A stretch of 64,000 nucleotides of DNA from Colocasia esculenta (taxonomy: Eukaryota > Streptophyta > Magnoliopsida > Alismatales > Araceae), in the NCBI GenBank assembly GCA_014218235.1, contig CM024757.1, positions 145,775,371 through 145,839,370 of the forward strand, in the 5' to 3' direction. Both the position numbers and the translations under genes were made by a program. Under the pieces are notes generated by a model. It had not been told where the DNA came from. It searched no databases and worked only from the letters and a program-made list of their open reading frames with translations. Shown here piece after piece: positions 53,672 through 64,000 of the stretch (positions within the stretch are counted from its first letter, which is position 1; every line of letters begins with the position of its first letter).

Positions 53672-56600
53672 ATATATTACTCCTTGGAGGGTACAGGAAG
53701 ATAGAAGGCATGAGACAGAAGAGGGGCATGGCGAAAAATGATTTGCCAAGCCTTTCATGTTCTTCAAAATGTTGCTGAAAGACCCCACTAGCTATGGAGT
53801 AAGGAGGTCTCATGTCAGGAACCATCAGCTTGATATGGAGCGCCCACTGCTCGTTTATGAAACTGTCATAGAGGTCTTGATCAAGATAAAATTTGTAAAT
53901 TGGTTTGCCTAAACTGCACGTTGGAGGAACTGATCAATGTTGATGGGGTAGTGGATTTGATGCTGCTTCAGGTCCTCTTCATAGCCACAAAAACCTTGTA
54001 CCTTTCAGTCCAAGTATCATACGAATTCCGAACAAGGTGAATGGAATTGGAATCTAGGAATTCGACAGCAGACAACAACGGTTGATTCAATTTTGTCTGA
54101 GATGCATTGATGGCCTAGAGCTACTCAACAGTAAGGGAATAACCTTTTCCCATTCTGAGGGAGACAAGTGCTCACATTCAGATAGGATAGGGGCAAGAAC
54201 ATTAGCATTGATGAAGTCCCGATGATATTCCGGTGACAAATCTTTGGAAAGAAAGGGAGCGACCTTGCTGTACTGAAATTCTGGCCATAACCTGAGCAGA
54301 TCTTTCAAAAATAAAGGAGCCAACTGCAGATTCCATGATGAGAGAATGGAGAGGAGGCAGGAACACCACATCTGGGATCTCCAAAGTGGCAAAATCTACC
54401 CGGATCGAGTCGGTATGAGCATCAGTTGAACCAAGAGCATGAATAGCTTGACGAAATGGCCAAGCTAACTTCAGGTAGATTATGGATATAGCAGTAATCA
54501 TTATACATCTAGAAGTGCCAGATGAACCTGATCTCTTTCTGAACAAAGGGCCCCCATGTGGTCTTGTGCAGGATCTGGAACCACTCAGAGAGAGTCAAAG
54601 GATGATCTCTGGGTGGATATCTGGCTGCCTGAGCGCAAAGAAATTGGTTGTAAAGGGACTTTTGACCCCGAGCCCACTGCTCTTCAGATTTGACTTTAGC
54701 CATGGAAAAGATTTTTGATTTTCAGCCTAGAGAGAGAGGTGAAAGGAAGAATGATATTGAGATGGTCAGTGAGGTTGAGAGTTGGAAGTCCAAGAATGGT
54801 GGCAAAGGTGGTTTTCTGAAGATATTCACGATAGAGAGGTTTGCTTTTAGTTATAACAGTGAGGGAGAACCAAAGAGGAGGAAAACAAGGTTCAGAGAAA
54901 ACAGGGGGGTTTGAAGAAAGTTTCCTTTTCTTAGGAACATGGCTAGAAGAGCCAGCCCTATGGATGTGAGTGCTGACCTGCAGGACTGATCGAAGAATTA
55001 CTTCTTCGAATTCATCTTTGATGTCCTGGATCTCAAGAATGTTTCAGTTGAGCACTCTCAGGAATGATGGTTACAAAGGAGGGAGGAGTAGAAGGATGGA
55101 GGAAGGAATACTCAGGTAGTGGAGGAGGTATGGAGGGTCCTGCAGATGAAGGACTGGAGGAGGAAGCTCCAGCTAATGAGGAGGAGGCTGGAGGTGCCTC
55201 AGAAGGAGGAGGAGGAATGAATGTGGTGGAGGCAAGAGAAGAAGAGGTGATAGGAAATGGAGTGGGTGAGGAGATGTTTTTAGGAAGGGTTGTTTGAAGG
55301 TAGCAGGTGCTGGAGGTGCAGTGGAGGATGATGGTGGAGAAGGAGGTGCTGGAGTTGAAGAGGAGAAAAGCTAGGGGGCTCAGGGGCTACAGCTTGGTCT
55401 TTATTGCTCTAGCTGGTACAGCCTCAGACTCCACTGGCCCTGATGGCCCAGACTCATCCAAGATTGGCCCTGGTGGCCCTGACTGCTCAGCTTCAATAGG
55501 CCCTGATGGCCGGACTGCCTCTTCTACAACCGTTGGCCCTGATGGCCCAGATTCTTCATCAATAGTTGGCCCTGCTGGCCGAACATCTTCTGGCTGACTA
55601 GGCCCAGAACTGCTGGCTGGAGTGGGAGCAGGAGGGGCTTGAATGGGTAGATGCGCCCTCACAAAAATAGATAAATCTTGCATCACTTGCTTAATGCTTC
55701 CCAACTCACCCTTTAGACTTTGGAGCTCAGAAGTCAATGCTCCAACTTGCTTAGCTGCTGAGCTCTGGCTAATGAAAATAGAAGCAATGTCTGACTGCAC
55801 AGAGCAAAGGATTTTACCTTGTTCATCCATTCTGACTATTAAAGGCTTCATATTGATTTTCAATTTCTTCTGCTTTAGCCTTCGGTGAAGCTTCCTTGTC
55901 AGTAGAGGGATCGCTGAAGCTACACCTTTACCCTTGCAATGGGCTCCACATGTTCAACATTTGTTTCTCCTTCATCTGATTCAGAAGGGCTTGTCAAAAC
56001 ACCATCTTTAAACTAATCAACATGAGGGTTAGCCACAGGCTCCCCCTGAATTTCAGCTTCCTTCTCAACAAAATGCGCCCCTCAACAGGAGCATCATCCA
56101 TTCGAATGTCTTCATGGTGGCTTGGTGCCACGACCTCGGAACTACTTCTTCACAAGCTTTTTCTTGCTCCCCCTGAGCAGAGCATCCTCCATCTGGACAT
56201 CTGTAGCCAATACCACTTGCTCTGCTTGAGTGCTGGTGATAGAATCCAACACATTTCTAAGCACAGAGGCTACACGAGAGGAGGAGTGACAACCTCTGAT
56301 GAATGCCCAACGGGCTCAATATGCTCTGGAGGAATATCCTCAATTCTGCTTTCACTGACCACCTGATCTTCAACACTGATCTCTGCTGCTGCTGCTGCTG
56401 CTCGCTCTTCTTGGACCTCTGGAATCTCTGCCTGATAGCTTCTTGCTGACTGCTGCTGGAGGCACTGCTGCTACTTCGATCTGAACTGCTACTGCTAGAA
56501 CTGGTGGAATAGCCTGATCTTGAGGGGCTTCAACCCTTTGCTGAATTTCTGCTTCTGCCTTTAGAGCTTGGGCATCTTGAGCTTCTCCAATGATGGCCTC

Positions 56601-57559
56601 ACCTTCAGCTACTGAGGTTTTGGTCCATACCCCAGCTACCAATGAGAAACCACTTTTCTTCAAATTTCTGCATTTAATTGCCTGGCCCATCTTCTCAGAA
56701 ATCTCACCACTTAAACTGATGCTGTGGTGCTGGAAAATTTTCGTCAATAAATGAGCATAGGGAAGGGATACATTAAGCTTGCTCTTTTTATCCCAATCAT
56801 GCATTAGCAAACTTCATCCGCTCAAAAATCACTTCTGCCATGTTAATACCTTGGTTCTGGATGGCTCAGAACATTATGTCGAAATCGGCCTTGGTACAGG
56901 TGGAGAAGGTGGCACTCCTGGGCACCAGAATCTGACACACATGATGAAATGAAGAATCCGGTTGAAGGCATTCAAGTGGTTTATATCAATCTTCCGTCCT
57001 TCAACTTATACTCAGTTCCAACAATGCCTAAACCCCTTGGCCTGAACATCTACGGTATTTACCCCACTGTGACCGGAGGTAGAAACACCAAACAGGATTC
57101 TAACACCTCATAGGTGATGCGAATCTGAGTTCCTTTGACCGTGGAAGTCAAGGACCCATCTGCTTCAGACTTCAAATAAACATAGAAAGCTTTTACTAAC
57201 TCAGGATAACTTGCCTCAGAGAATGTTGCCATCTGCATCCACTTCAACCTCTGCATCGTGGCCACTATGCTATGCATTCCATTCTTCTCCAAATTTGCTA
57301 CATCAACAGCTTTGTTGCCGCACAGCTTCGTCTTCACAGATGTAAACCTTTCTTGCTGCTCTGTTGTGAGGAAAGCAGCGCTATAGCCCCAATGATGCTG
57401 GAACTCCAGAAGCGGCCATGGTTTTGGACAAGAAAAATTCTGGATGATCGTGAAGAGGATTGAAGCAAAAGCCCTCAAGAATTTTTTCGCGGGAAGAGAT
57501 GGATGCTTTGAAATCACACAGAGTCGATGCCGAAGACGATAGGTTGTCGTTCTAGGCAA
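53672..57559 (-). pseudogene. Extra downstream reading frame (env-like region) of the SIRE-like element
   Basis: Broken frame with three recognisable parts. 57559-57059 is a globular domain (RFTSVKTKLCGNKAVDVANL, KNGMHSIVATMQRLKWMQMA, YPELVKAFYVYLK) that recurs as a plant-transposon domain in such elements. 56810-56370 continues it and ends in an Ala/Glu/Gln-rich linker. 55863-55387 has a coiled-coil-like stretch (KQVGALTSELQSLKGELGSI) followed by SGPSGP/GPTxxEE repeats. 54546-54087 is a further conserved-looking segment. Its role in these elements is unknown; the label env-like is historical and no membrane or fusion features are visible. Confidence 0.7.
55395..55600 (-). repeat. TGGCCCTGATGGCC repeats inside the extra reading frame
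   Basis: Five copies of GGCCCTG(A/G/C)TGGCC separated by 30-40 bp, coding for Gly-Pro-rich SGPSGP on the minus strand. Each copy is nearly self-complementary. Confidence 0.7.
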
Positions 57560-57867
57560 GTCAAATGAGATGAGAGCGGGAGGTGAATCGTTATGACACA
57601 GATTTTGAGATTTGAGATAGGCATAAAGTCACTTTGAGGAGACGCAGCAATATACACAAAACGACAAAATAGAATGATTCCGAGATAGACAAAGTCTTTT
57701 TAAAATAAGAATCGTCAAAGCTAGCTGCGAAACGAATAAATAAAGAGTTTAACTTAATCCTAGGGGAGAGAATAATTGTTGTTCTGAAATATTGTTATTT
57801 CAGCTATATAGATAAATCTATCACAAATTCACATACCTAATTCCCTCTAAGAGAAGTAAATGTCTCT

Positions 57868-60832
57868 TCAGTAAGCCTTTGTGAAGATATCTGCTAAATG
57901 ATTTTGAGTATCTATAAAAGAAATATTTATATTTCCATTTGCTACATGATCTCGAATAAAATGATATCTAACCTCTATATGCTTTGTCCTTGAGTGCTGA
58001 ACTGGATTTTTGGTGAGATTTATTGCACTGGTGTTGTCGCATAGCAAGGGAATTGTCTTGATGTGTAGTCCATAATCCTCAAGTTGCTGCTTAATCCATA
58101 GGAGTTGTGTACAACAGCTTCCAGCAGCCACGTACTCAGCTTCAGCTGTTGACAGTGCTACTGAATTTTGCTTCTTGAGGACCATGAAATTAGACATCCT
58201 GCAAGAAATTGACAACATCTACTGGTGCTTTTTCTATCTATTTTGCATCCAGCGTAGTCAGCATCAGAATATCCTACTAAATTTATCACATGATTTTGGA
58301 TACCACAACCCTAGATCATGAGTTCTATCTAAATATCTAAAATCCTTTTGACACTAATTAAATGAGATTCCTTAGGATCTGCCTGATACCTAACACACAT
58401 GCATACACTAAATAATATATCAGGTCTACTGGCAGTTAAATAGAGTAAAGAACCTATCATACCTCTGTAGAGCTTTTGGTCCACTTTCTTACCATCCTTG
58501 TCACTGTCTAGCCTTGTAGATGTGCTCATTGGTGTTGACAGTGGCTTGGCGTTTTCAAAATCAAATTTCTTTAGTAGTTCTTTGGTGTACTTAGCTTGAC
58601 AAATGTGTGAGCCTTCTTTTCCTTACTTGATTTGCAATCCAAGGAAATAGTTGAGTTCCCCCATCATGCTCATTTCAAATTCTCCCTGCATGAGCTTTTC
58701 AAAATACTTGTAAAGAGATTCATCAGTAGAACCAAATATTTATCATCTACATAAATTTGAACAAGTAATATATTTTGACTTTTATCTTAATAAATAATGT
58801 GCTATCTACTTTTCCTCTGGTGAAACCATGGCTTAATAAGAATAGCTGAGCCTTTCATACCAGGCTCTAGGTGCTTGCTTTAAACCATGCAAAGCTTTAT
58901 GCAACTTAAAAACATGATTTGAAAATTGATATCATCAAAACCAGGAGGTTGTTCTACATAGACTTCCTCCTTTATAAAACCATTTAAAAAGGTGAATTTT
59001 ACATCCATTTGAAAAAGCTTTAATCTAATACTGATGCGTAAGCAAGCAAAATTCTAATTGCCTCAAGTCTAGCTACTAGTGCATAGGTTTCATCGAAATC
59101 TATGCCTTCCTCTTGGAATAGCCTTGAGCTACCAGTCTGGCCTTGTTTCTTGTGATCACACCAGCTTCATCCAATTTGTTCCTGAACACCCATTTGGTGC
59201 CAATCACAGGATGATCTGATGGTCTCGAAACAAGGGACCATACTTGGTTTCTCTTGAACTGATTAAGTTCATCTTCCATGGCTAATATCCAAGGTTCATC
59301 AGTCAGTGCTTCATTGACTGTCTTAGGCTCTATTTGAGATACAAAAGCTAAATAATCACAGGGAATTACATTACCTCTGGTTCTTACCCCAACTGATGGA
59401 TCTCCAATGATGTTATCCAACGGGTGATCCTTTTTGTATCTCCATTCATTTGGAAGATCATCATGAGATATCTCTCTTTGTTGCAATTCCTCCAATGGTG
59501 GATCTTCTTTATCATTGATAGATGTATCTTTTAATTTCTTGGACAAATTATCTGCATCATCATTATCACTATCTACTTCCTTTCTCAAGGAAGGGTTAGT
59601 TTCATCAAAATAATATGCACAGTTTGCTCAATTAATAAAATTTGTTTATTAAATACTATGTAGCCTTTAGGTTTAGAAGCATACCCCATAAATATACTTT
59701 CATCGGATTTGGAGTCTAGCTTACCAATATCCCTTTTGCCGTTATTGTGAATGAAGCAATGACATCCGAAGGTTCTGAAGTGACTGATCTTTGGTTTCTT
59801 CTGCTTGAGTAACTCGTATGCTGTCTTCTTCAAGATTGTTCTGATCATCACTCTGTTATTATGTAGCAGGCAGTGTTGATGGCTTCGACCCAGAAGTATC
59901 TTGGTAGGTTATATTCTAATAGCATAGTTCTGCCATATCCAATAAAGTTCTGTTCTTTCTTCAGCAACTCCATTCTGCAGTGGTGTCCTTGGTGCTGAGA
60001 AATTGTGCTCTATTCCTTGATCATCACAGAACTCAACAAATCTTTCATTCTAAAACTCTCCTCCATGATCAGATCGAATACTAACAATGCTAATTTCTTA
60101 TCCTTCTGGACTTTCTTACTGAACCTAATGAACTATCGAAGGTGTCATCTTTGTGCTCCAGAAAAGATACCCATGAGAATCTGGAATAGTCATTTACAAT
60201 CACAAAACCAAATTCTTTCCTCCAAGACTTGTGGTTCTCATCGGCTCAAATAGGTCCATATGTAGTAATTCCAAGGGTTTTGAGGTTATTACCACTGTCT
60301 TTGACTTGAAGGATGATTTAGTGTGCTTTCCTTTTGCACACGGTTCACAGACACCTTCCATTCTTGTGCTTACTTTGGGTAGACCTTCTACTAGATTTCT
60401 CTTGATTAGCTTTCTGATTCCATCTAAACTGCAATGGCCCAATCTTTTGTGCCAAAGCTCAACTGATGATTTTTACTTGCTGCAAGACACATATCCTAAT
60501 CTTTCAACTCTTCCAAATGAAGTACATAGAGTCTTTTCCCTGCTGGCTTCAAATACAACTTCGCCATCTTTTATTATACTGCACTTAGTCTCTTGAAACT
60601 TAATTTGATGCCCTTTATCACATAACTGGCTGATGCTGATAAGGTTGTGCTTCAGTCCTTTCACCACATAGACGTCATCTATGAGAATTCTACCTTGACT
60701 TTTTATGGCACCACTGCCCATCACTGTACCTTTACATTGTCATCGTAGGTCACTGTGCCTTCTTCATCCTTGAGGTAAGAGAATAACTTCCTATTGCCGG
60801 ACATGTGCCTTGAGCACCCGCTGTCCAGGTAC
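57868..60832 (-). pseudogene. pol of the SIRE-like copia element, frameshifted
   Basis: Order: protease WYLDSGCSRHMSGN with intact Asp-Ser-Gly (60817-60825), HNLISISQLCDKGHQIKF (60724-60473), pre-integrase/integrase start GVCEPCAKGKHTKSSF and PLELLHMDLF (60442-60200), integrase tail SHFRTFGCHCFIHNN (59851-59585), reverse transcriptase start WILAMEDELNQFKRNQVWSL and NKARLVAQGYSK (59588-59100), QKLYRGMIGSLLYLTASRPD (58529-58329) and RNase H STAEAEYVAAGSC, PLLCDNTSAINL, HLADIFTK (58218-57868). The integrase core and palm of the reverse transcriptase are only in fragments. Non-functional. Confidence 0.85.
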
Positions 60833-61113
60833 CACTTAGATGCTCAAAGGCTTCCCTGCAATGAAGACACTAAACTTTAGGTACCCAAGTTCTTTTGGGT
60901 CCTTGCTGGTTAGTTTCATCATTTTCCCTTTTAATTCCATTTTATAGTTTAGTTGGACATGTTATTTTAATGTGTCCTAGTTTATTGCAATGACTACAGC
61001 AGGATGTTTACTTACCTTTTCAGTTGGAATATATTTAAAGTTAGATTTATATGCAGTGTCTTGTTCGCTACAAACTTTGGTGTTGGATAGATTTTAGGAT
61101 GCACTACTGTTCT

Positions 61114-62569
61114 TTATTTATCAGGAGGAGTGTATCCTAAACCGTGCTTCGTTTTTCCTGATCTTCTAGCTCCTTTTAGTATTAGGGTTGATTTTCCATT
61201 GTAAAAATTTTCAATGATATTTGTTAAGTATTCATTGTCTTTAGTTAATGTATCAATCTCCTTTTTAAGTTTGTTAATTGTTTCCTCATTTTCTAGTTTT
61301 ATTTTGTTATTTTTCATTTTATTTTTCAAATCCTCACACAATAATTCATTCTTCTTTTTAATTCTAAATTTTGTTTTTCTAATTGTTCATTTCCAGATTT
61401 TAAATCTGCGTTAGTAATTTCCAACATGCATGATTTTTTCTTGACAGTTTTTAGCATTTTACATACTTCTTTATATTTACTATATAATTCGTTAAATGCA
61501 TCTTTAAAACTATCAGAATCTGATTCATTACAAGAAGTAAAAGATGAGTCAGAAGTTACCTTGTCGTCGGTATTTGCCATGAAGGCCAGGTTGGCCTTTT
61601 CTTCTTCTTCTTCGCTGGAGCTTGACTCACTGTCTGAGTCGCTGTCGTTGCTCCACGCAGCTGCCATACTTTCTTCTTGTACTTTTTGAATTTCTTGGAG
61701 CTGTCCTTCTTCCTGAACTCAGTTTTCTTTAGCTTCGGACATTCAACCTTGATATGTCCAGGCTTGTTGCATTCATGCATATGGGCTCAGATTTCTTTGT
61801 GTCCTTGACTTTGGATTTCTTGAAATCTCTCCCTTTCTTGAAATATCTCCTAACAGACTGATAATTTTTCTTGGCAAGTATCCGCTGCAATCTTTTGGAT
61901 AGGAATGCTTCCTCATCCTCACTGCTTCCAATGCTTCCATCACCATCTGATTCTTCACCAGATGTGTCTTCTGCTGCATTGAGAGCATTGCTGTGTTTCT
62001 TTTTACTGGAGGACTCCCCAATCCTTCCATATTTATTTCATGGGCCATTAGTGACCCGATAAGTTTTTCAAGTGACATTCTCTTGAGATCATTAGCTTCT
62101 TCTATTGTTGTCACTTTTGGTGTCCAAGAGGATGGTAGAGATCTTAGAATTTTTCTTACCATATCTCCCATGTCGTAGTTCTTTCCAAGACGAGCCAACC
62201 CATTTGTGATGTCTGTAAATCTGCTATACATCTGAGTGATTGACTCTCCTGGCTGCATCAAGAATCTCTCATACTGAGTCACCAAGATGTCTATTCTTGT
62301 CTCTTTTACTTTATCTGTGCCTTCATACGTAATTTTAAGCTTCTCCCATTTCCATTGCTGATTTGTAGGCTGAAACTTTATTAAACTCTTTTTGCTAAAA
62401 GCGTAGCATAATATGCTCTTAGCTTTGCAGTTGAGAGAGATCTTCTTTTTATCAGAGATCTTCTTTTTATCATCTTCTGTCCAGTTTTTGTCTGTTGTTT
62501 AGAACCTAGATCACCTTCTTCTATGATGGACCATATTTGAAAATCGAATCCTTGCAGGAAGTACTCCAT
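61114..62569 (-). pseudogene. gag of the SIRE-like copia element
   Basis: Gag core YERFLMQPGESITQMYSRFT, YDMGDMVRKILRSLPSSWTP and SLEKLIGSLMAHEINMEGLG (62285-61773), zinc knuckle CNKPGHIKVECPKLKK (61780-61556), acidic Ser/Glu-rich stretch SDSDSESSSSEEEEE followed by ANLAFMANT (61667-61326), and a long lysine/asparagine-rich coiled coil up to GKTKHGLGYTPPDK (61341-61114). This domain order is typical of SIRE gag. Pieces lie in different frames, so the protein is not made whole. Confidence 0.85.
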
Positions 62570-62700
62570 CCTGGTCTTCCAGTAGGTATAGTCCTCACCA
62601 TCAAATAGAGGGGGTCGGTTTTACTGATTGACCATCAATACTCCCTTGAGCTGCCATTTATCTTTGCTCTTGAGATCGTGAGATCTTCTTTCTTGAAGAG

Positions 62701-62717
62701 ACTTGGCTCTGATACCA
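62701..62717 (-). other. Primer-binding site of the SIRE-like element
   Basis: Minus-strand TGGTATCAGAGCCAAGT, two bases inside the LTR end (GGGCAACA). Perfect initiator tRNA-Met type copia PBS. Confidence 0.95.
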
Positions 62718-62719
62718 CT

Positions 62720-64000
62720 TGTTGCCCAGCTAGCAAGCCCAGAGGGGGTGAATGAGATTCTTAAATTCGATTATCTAACCTATCAACAAAAATGTTCAAC
62801 ACAAAACACTACGTTCGACTGTTAGTGTTTGTAATAAGAAAATATAACAATCACAAATAGGCAATCACACAACACAAGGATTTATCCTGGTTCGGACCTC
62901 CTCTTCAAAGCAGTCCTATGTCTAGTCCTTGAGCAACACTCAGGATTTCACTACCCAAGGGTACAGTCCCCCTCAAGGACACTTACACATCCAGCCGTAG
63001 CTGGCCTTCTCTTCACAACCCGAAGAGGAAAAACACACCCTGATTCACATGTCTTCCTTCAACATGAAGGGAACACTCACTACCTGTTTCCGAACAGGTC
63101 TTCTCTTCACACATGAAGAGGAACTTCTCAGGAAAGTGAGAAAATAGGCGAAATGCCCCTAGACCAGGCTTATAGCAAATGCTTGATCTAAGGCAGTGAC
63201 TGAGAGAGAAAGATCTACAATAATGAAATCTATCAGATCACAAGGGCTCTCCAAAACTAACAACGATGAGGCACTGAAGAGCAAGAGCTACAAGGTTGAA
63301 GTGGAAAGCAAGAAGCTCTTTTTGCTAAGACTCTATCACTTCCAGTTTTCGATGAGATTTGAATCCTTCAAAAGTTCTGTTTTCAGGAGTCTTCAGTTTT
63401 GTATATATATCTTCTCTTACTGAATTAGCCGTTTAGATTACCGCTGTCTCTAGGCTTTAGTGAACGTTAGACTGCATGGTTCTCCTTATTCTTCAACAGG
63501 TATGTTGTAGTCAATAGTCCTTTACGTTCCATGCACGCAAGGAGAAGATCCTTCTTGATATCCTTGAGCTTCCACTTTGTCCAACGTTGTATGGGGTTGT
63601 GCTGTCAGAGACCTGCACATAATAAATACTAAATCATAGACAGCTACATGTCTCTTGTTGTCAGTCAACGTTGAATCCATGTAGTAAGACATTTCACAAA
63701 AATGGAAATGTCATTCTGCTATATAAAAAGTGTTTCATATAGAAGCATGATAATATAGGATATCCAGATATGCATCGTGCAGAGAAATGTACAGTCACAT
63801 TAAATGCATGGATATTAGAGAAACGCGCGGGAGGACTTTAACTTTCAAATATTTGAGACATGTTTGAATGTAAGTCGTTGTAGTCCATGAAATTGTTATG
63901 AGTACGACTTATGAAATCGTTGTGTAAGCTAGTCGTTGTTTATGTAAATCATTATTCATCCATAAACAATCGATGTGAACACAAGTCGTTATACAATCAT
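62720..64000 (-). mobile_element. 5' LTR of the SIRE-like element, partial
   Basis: Starts TGTTGCCC next to the PBS and does not terminate before the window ends. Includes repeated CTTCTCTTCACA..GAAGAGGAA segments (63008-63125) that are short inverted repeats, a TATA-like ATATATA (63402-63411), and a GTCGTT-rich stretch (63871-63990). Confidence 0.8.
63402..63411 (-). promoter_or_regulatory. TATA-like box in the SIRE-like LTR
   Basis: GATATATATA on the minus strand, in the position expected between U3 (right) and R (left). Confidence 0.4.

Larger units (their letters stand above)
53672..64000 (-). mobile_element. SIRE-like Ty1/copia element, left end missing, right end off window
   Basis: Minus-strand order: LTR (62720 to beyond 64000), PBS (62701-62717), gag (62569-61114), pol (60832-57868), then an additional reading frame (57559-53672) downstream of pol, the arrangement typical of the SIRE/Maximus lineage. 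No 3' LTR is present: sequence stops at the Tekay-like LTR at 53671. All frames contain stops or shifts. Confidence 0.85.

Noticed and set aside
55064..55297. Glu/Gly-rich plus-strand frame
   Set aside because: Antisense to the SIRE-like extra reading frame; low complexity.

Overview
This window is nuclear DNA from a flowering plant. It shows a spliced plant gene with canonical GT-AG introns, nested LTR retrotransposons of plant lineages (Ty3/gypsy Athila-like, Tekay/Del chromovirus-like and Ogre/Tat-like; Ty1/copia including a SIRE-like element), a Cassandra-type TRIM carrying 5S rRNA promoter sequence, and long low-complexity arrays. The species cannot be named from this sequence. There are no bacterial operons, CRISPR arrays, tRNA genes or genuine rRNA genes.

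Layout. 1-20932: a large minus-strand Ty3/gypsy-type element with long LTRs (left LTR partly outside the window) and a gag-like reading frame but no recognisable pol. Nested inside it at 3492-14501, with a perfect 5-bp target duplication (GTGCC), is a second minus-strand Athila-like insertion built of three LTRs and a collapsed gag/pol interior. 20933-23138: the RNase H tail and 3' LTR of a plus-strand copia element, apparently the target into which the outer element inserted. 23753-24403: a complete Cassandra TRIM. 24404-28600: AT-rich intergenic DNA with short repeats. 28689-42359: the only convincing host gene, a DEDDh 3'-5' exonuclease of the organelle-targeted DPD1 type. It has four predicted coding exons, about 1 kb of coding sequence spread over 13.7 kb. 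Its 8.3-kb second intron is filled with minisatellite arrays and a TRIM relic, and its third intron holds a complete 429-bp TRIM. 43411-45277: copia LTR relic and unidentified repeat-like DNA. 45278-53671: a minus-strand Tekay-like chromovirus with both LTRs, PBS, PPT and a frameshifted gag-pol. 53672-64000: a minus-strand SIRE-like copia element (5' LTR, PBS, gag, pol, extra downstream reading frame) that runs off the right edge.

How the parts relate. The exonuclease is the only functional-looking protein gene. Its five catalytic residues are split over three exons, and all three junctions I could place between catalytic exons keep the frame. Almost everything else is retrotransposon sequence in decay: stop codons, frameshifts, internal deletions and missing domains. 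The most unusual observations are the three-LTR mosaic at 3492-14501, which looks like a repair or recombination product; the in-frame collapse of its pol; the several miniature retrotransposons with clear PBS, PPT and target duplications; and the stack of four different tandem arrays within one intron. I found no evidence for a new multi-gene system.
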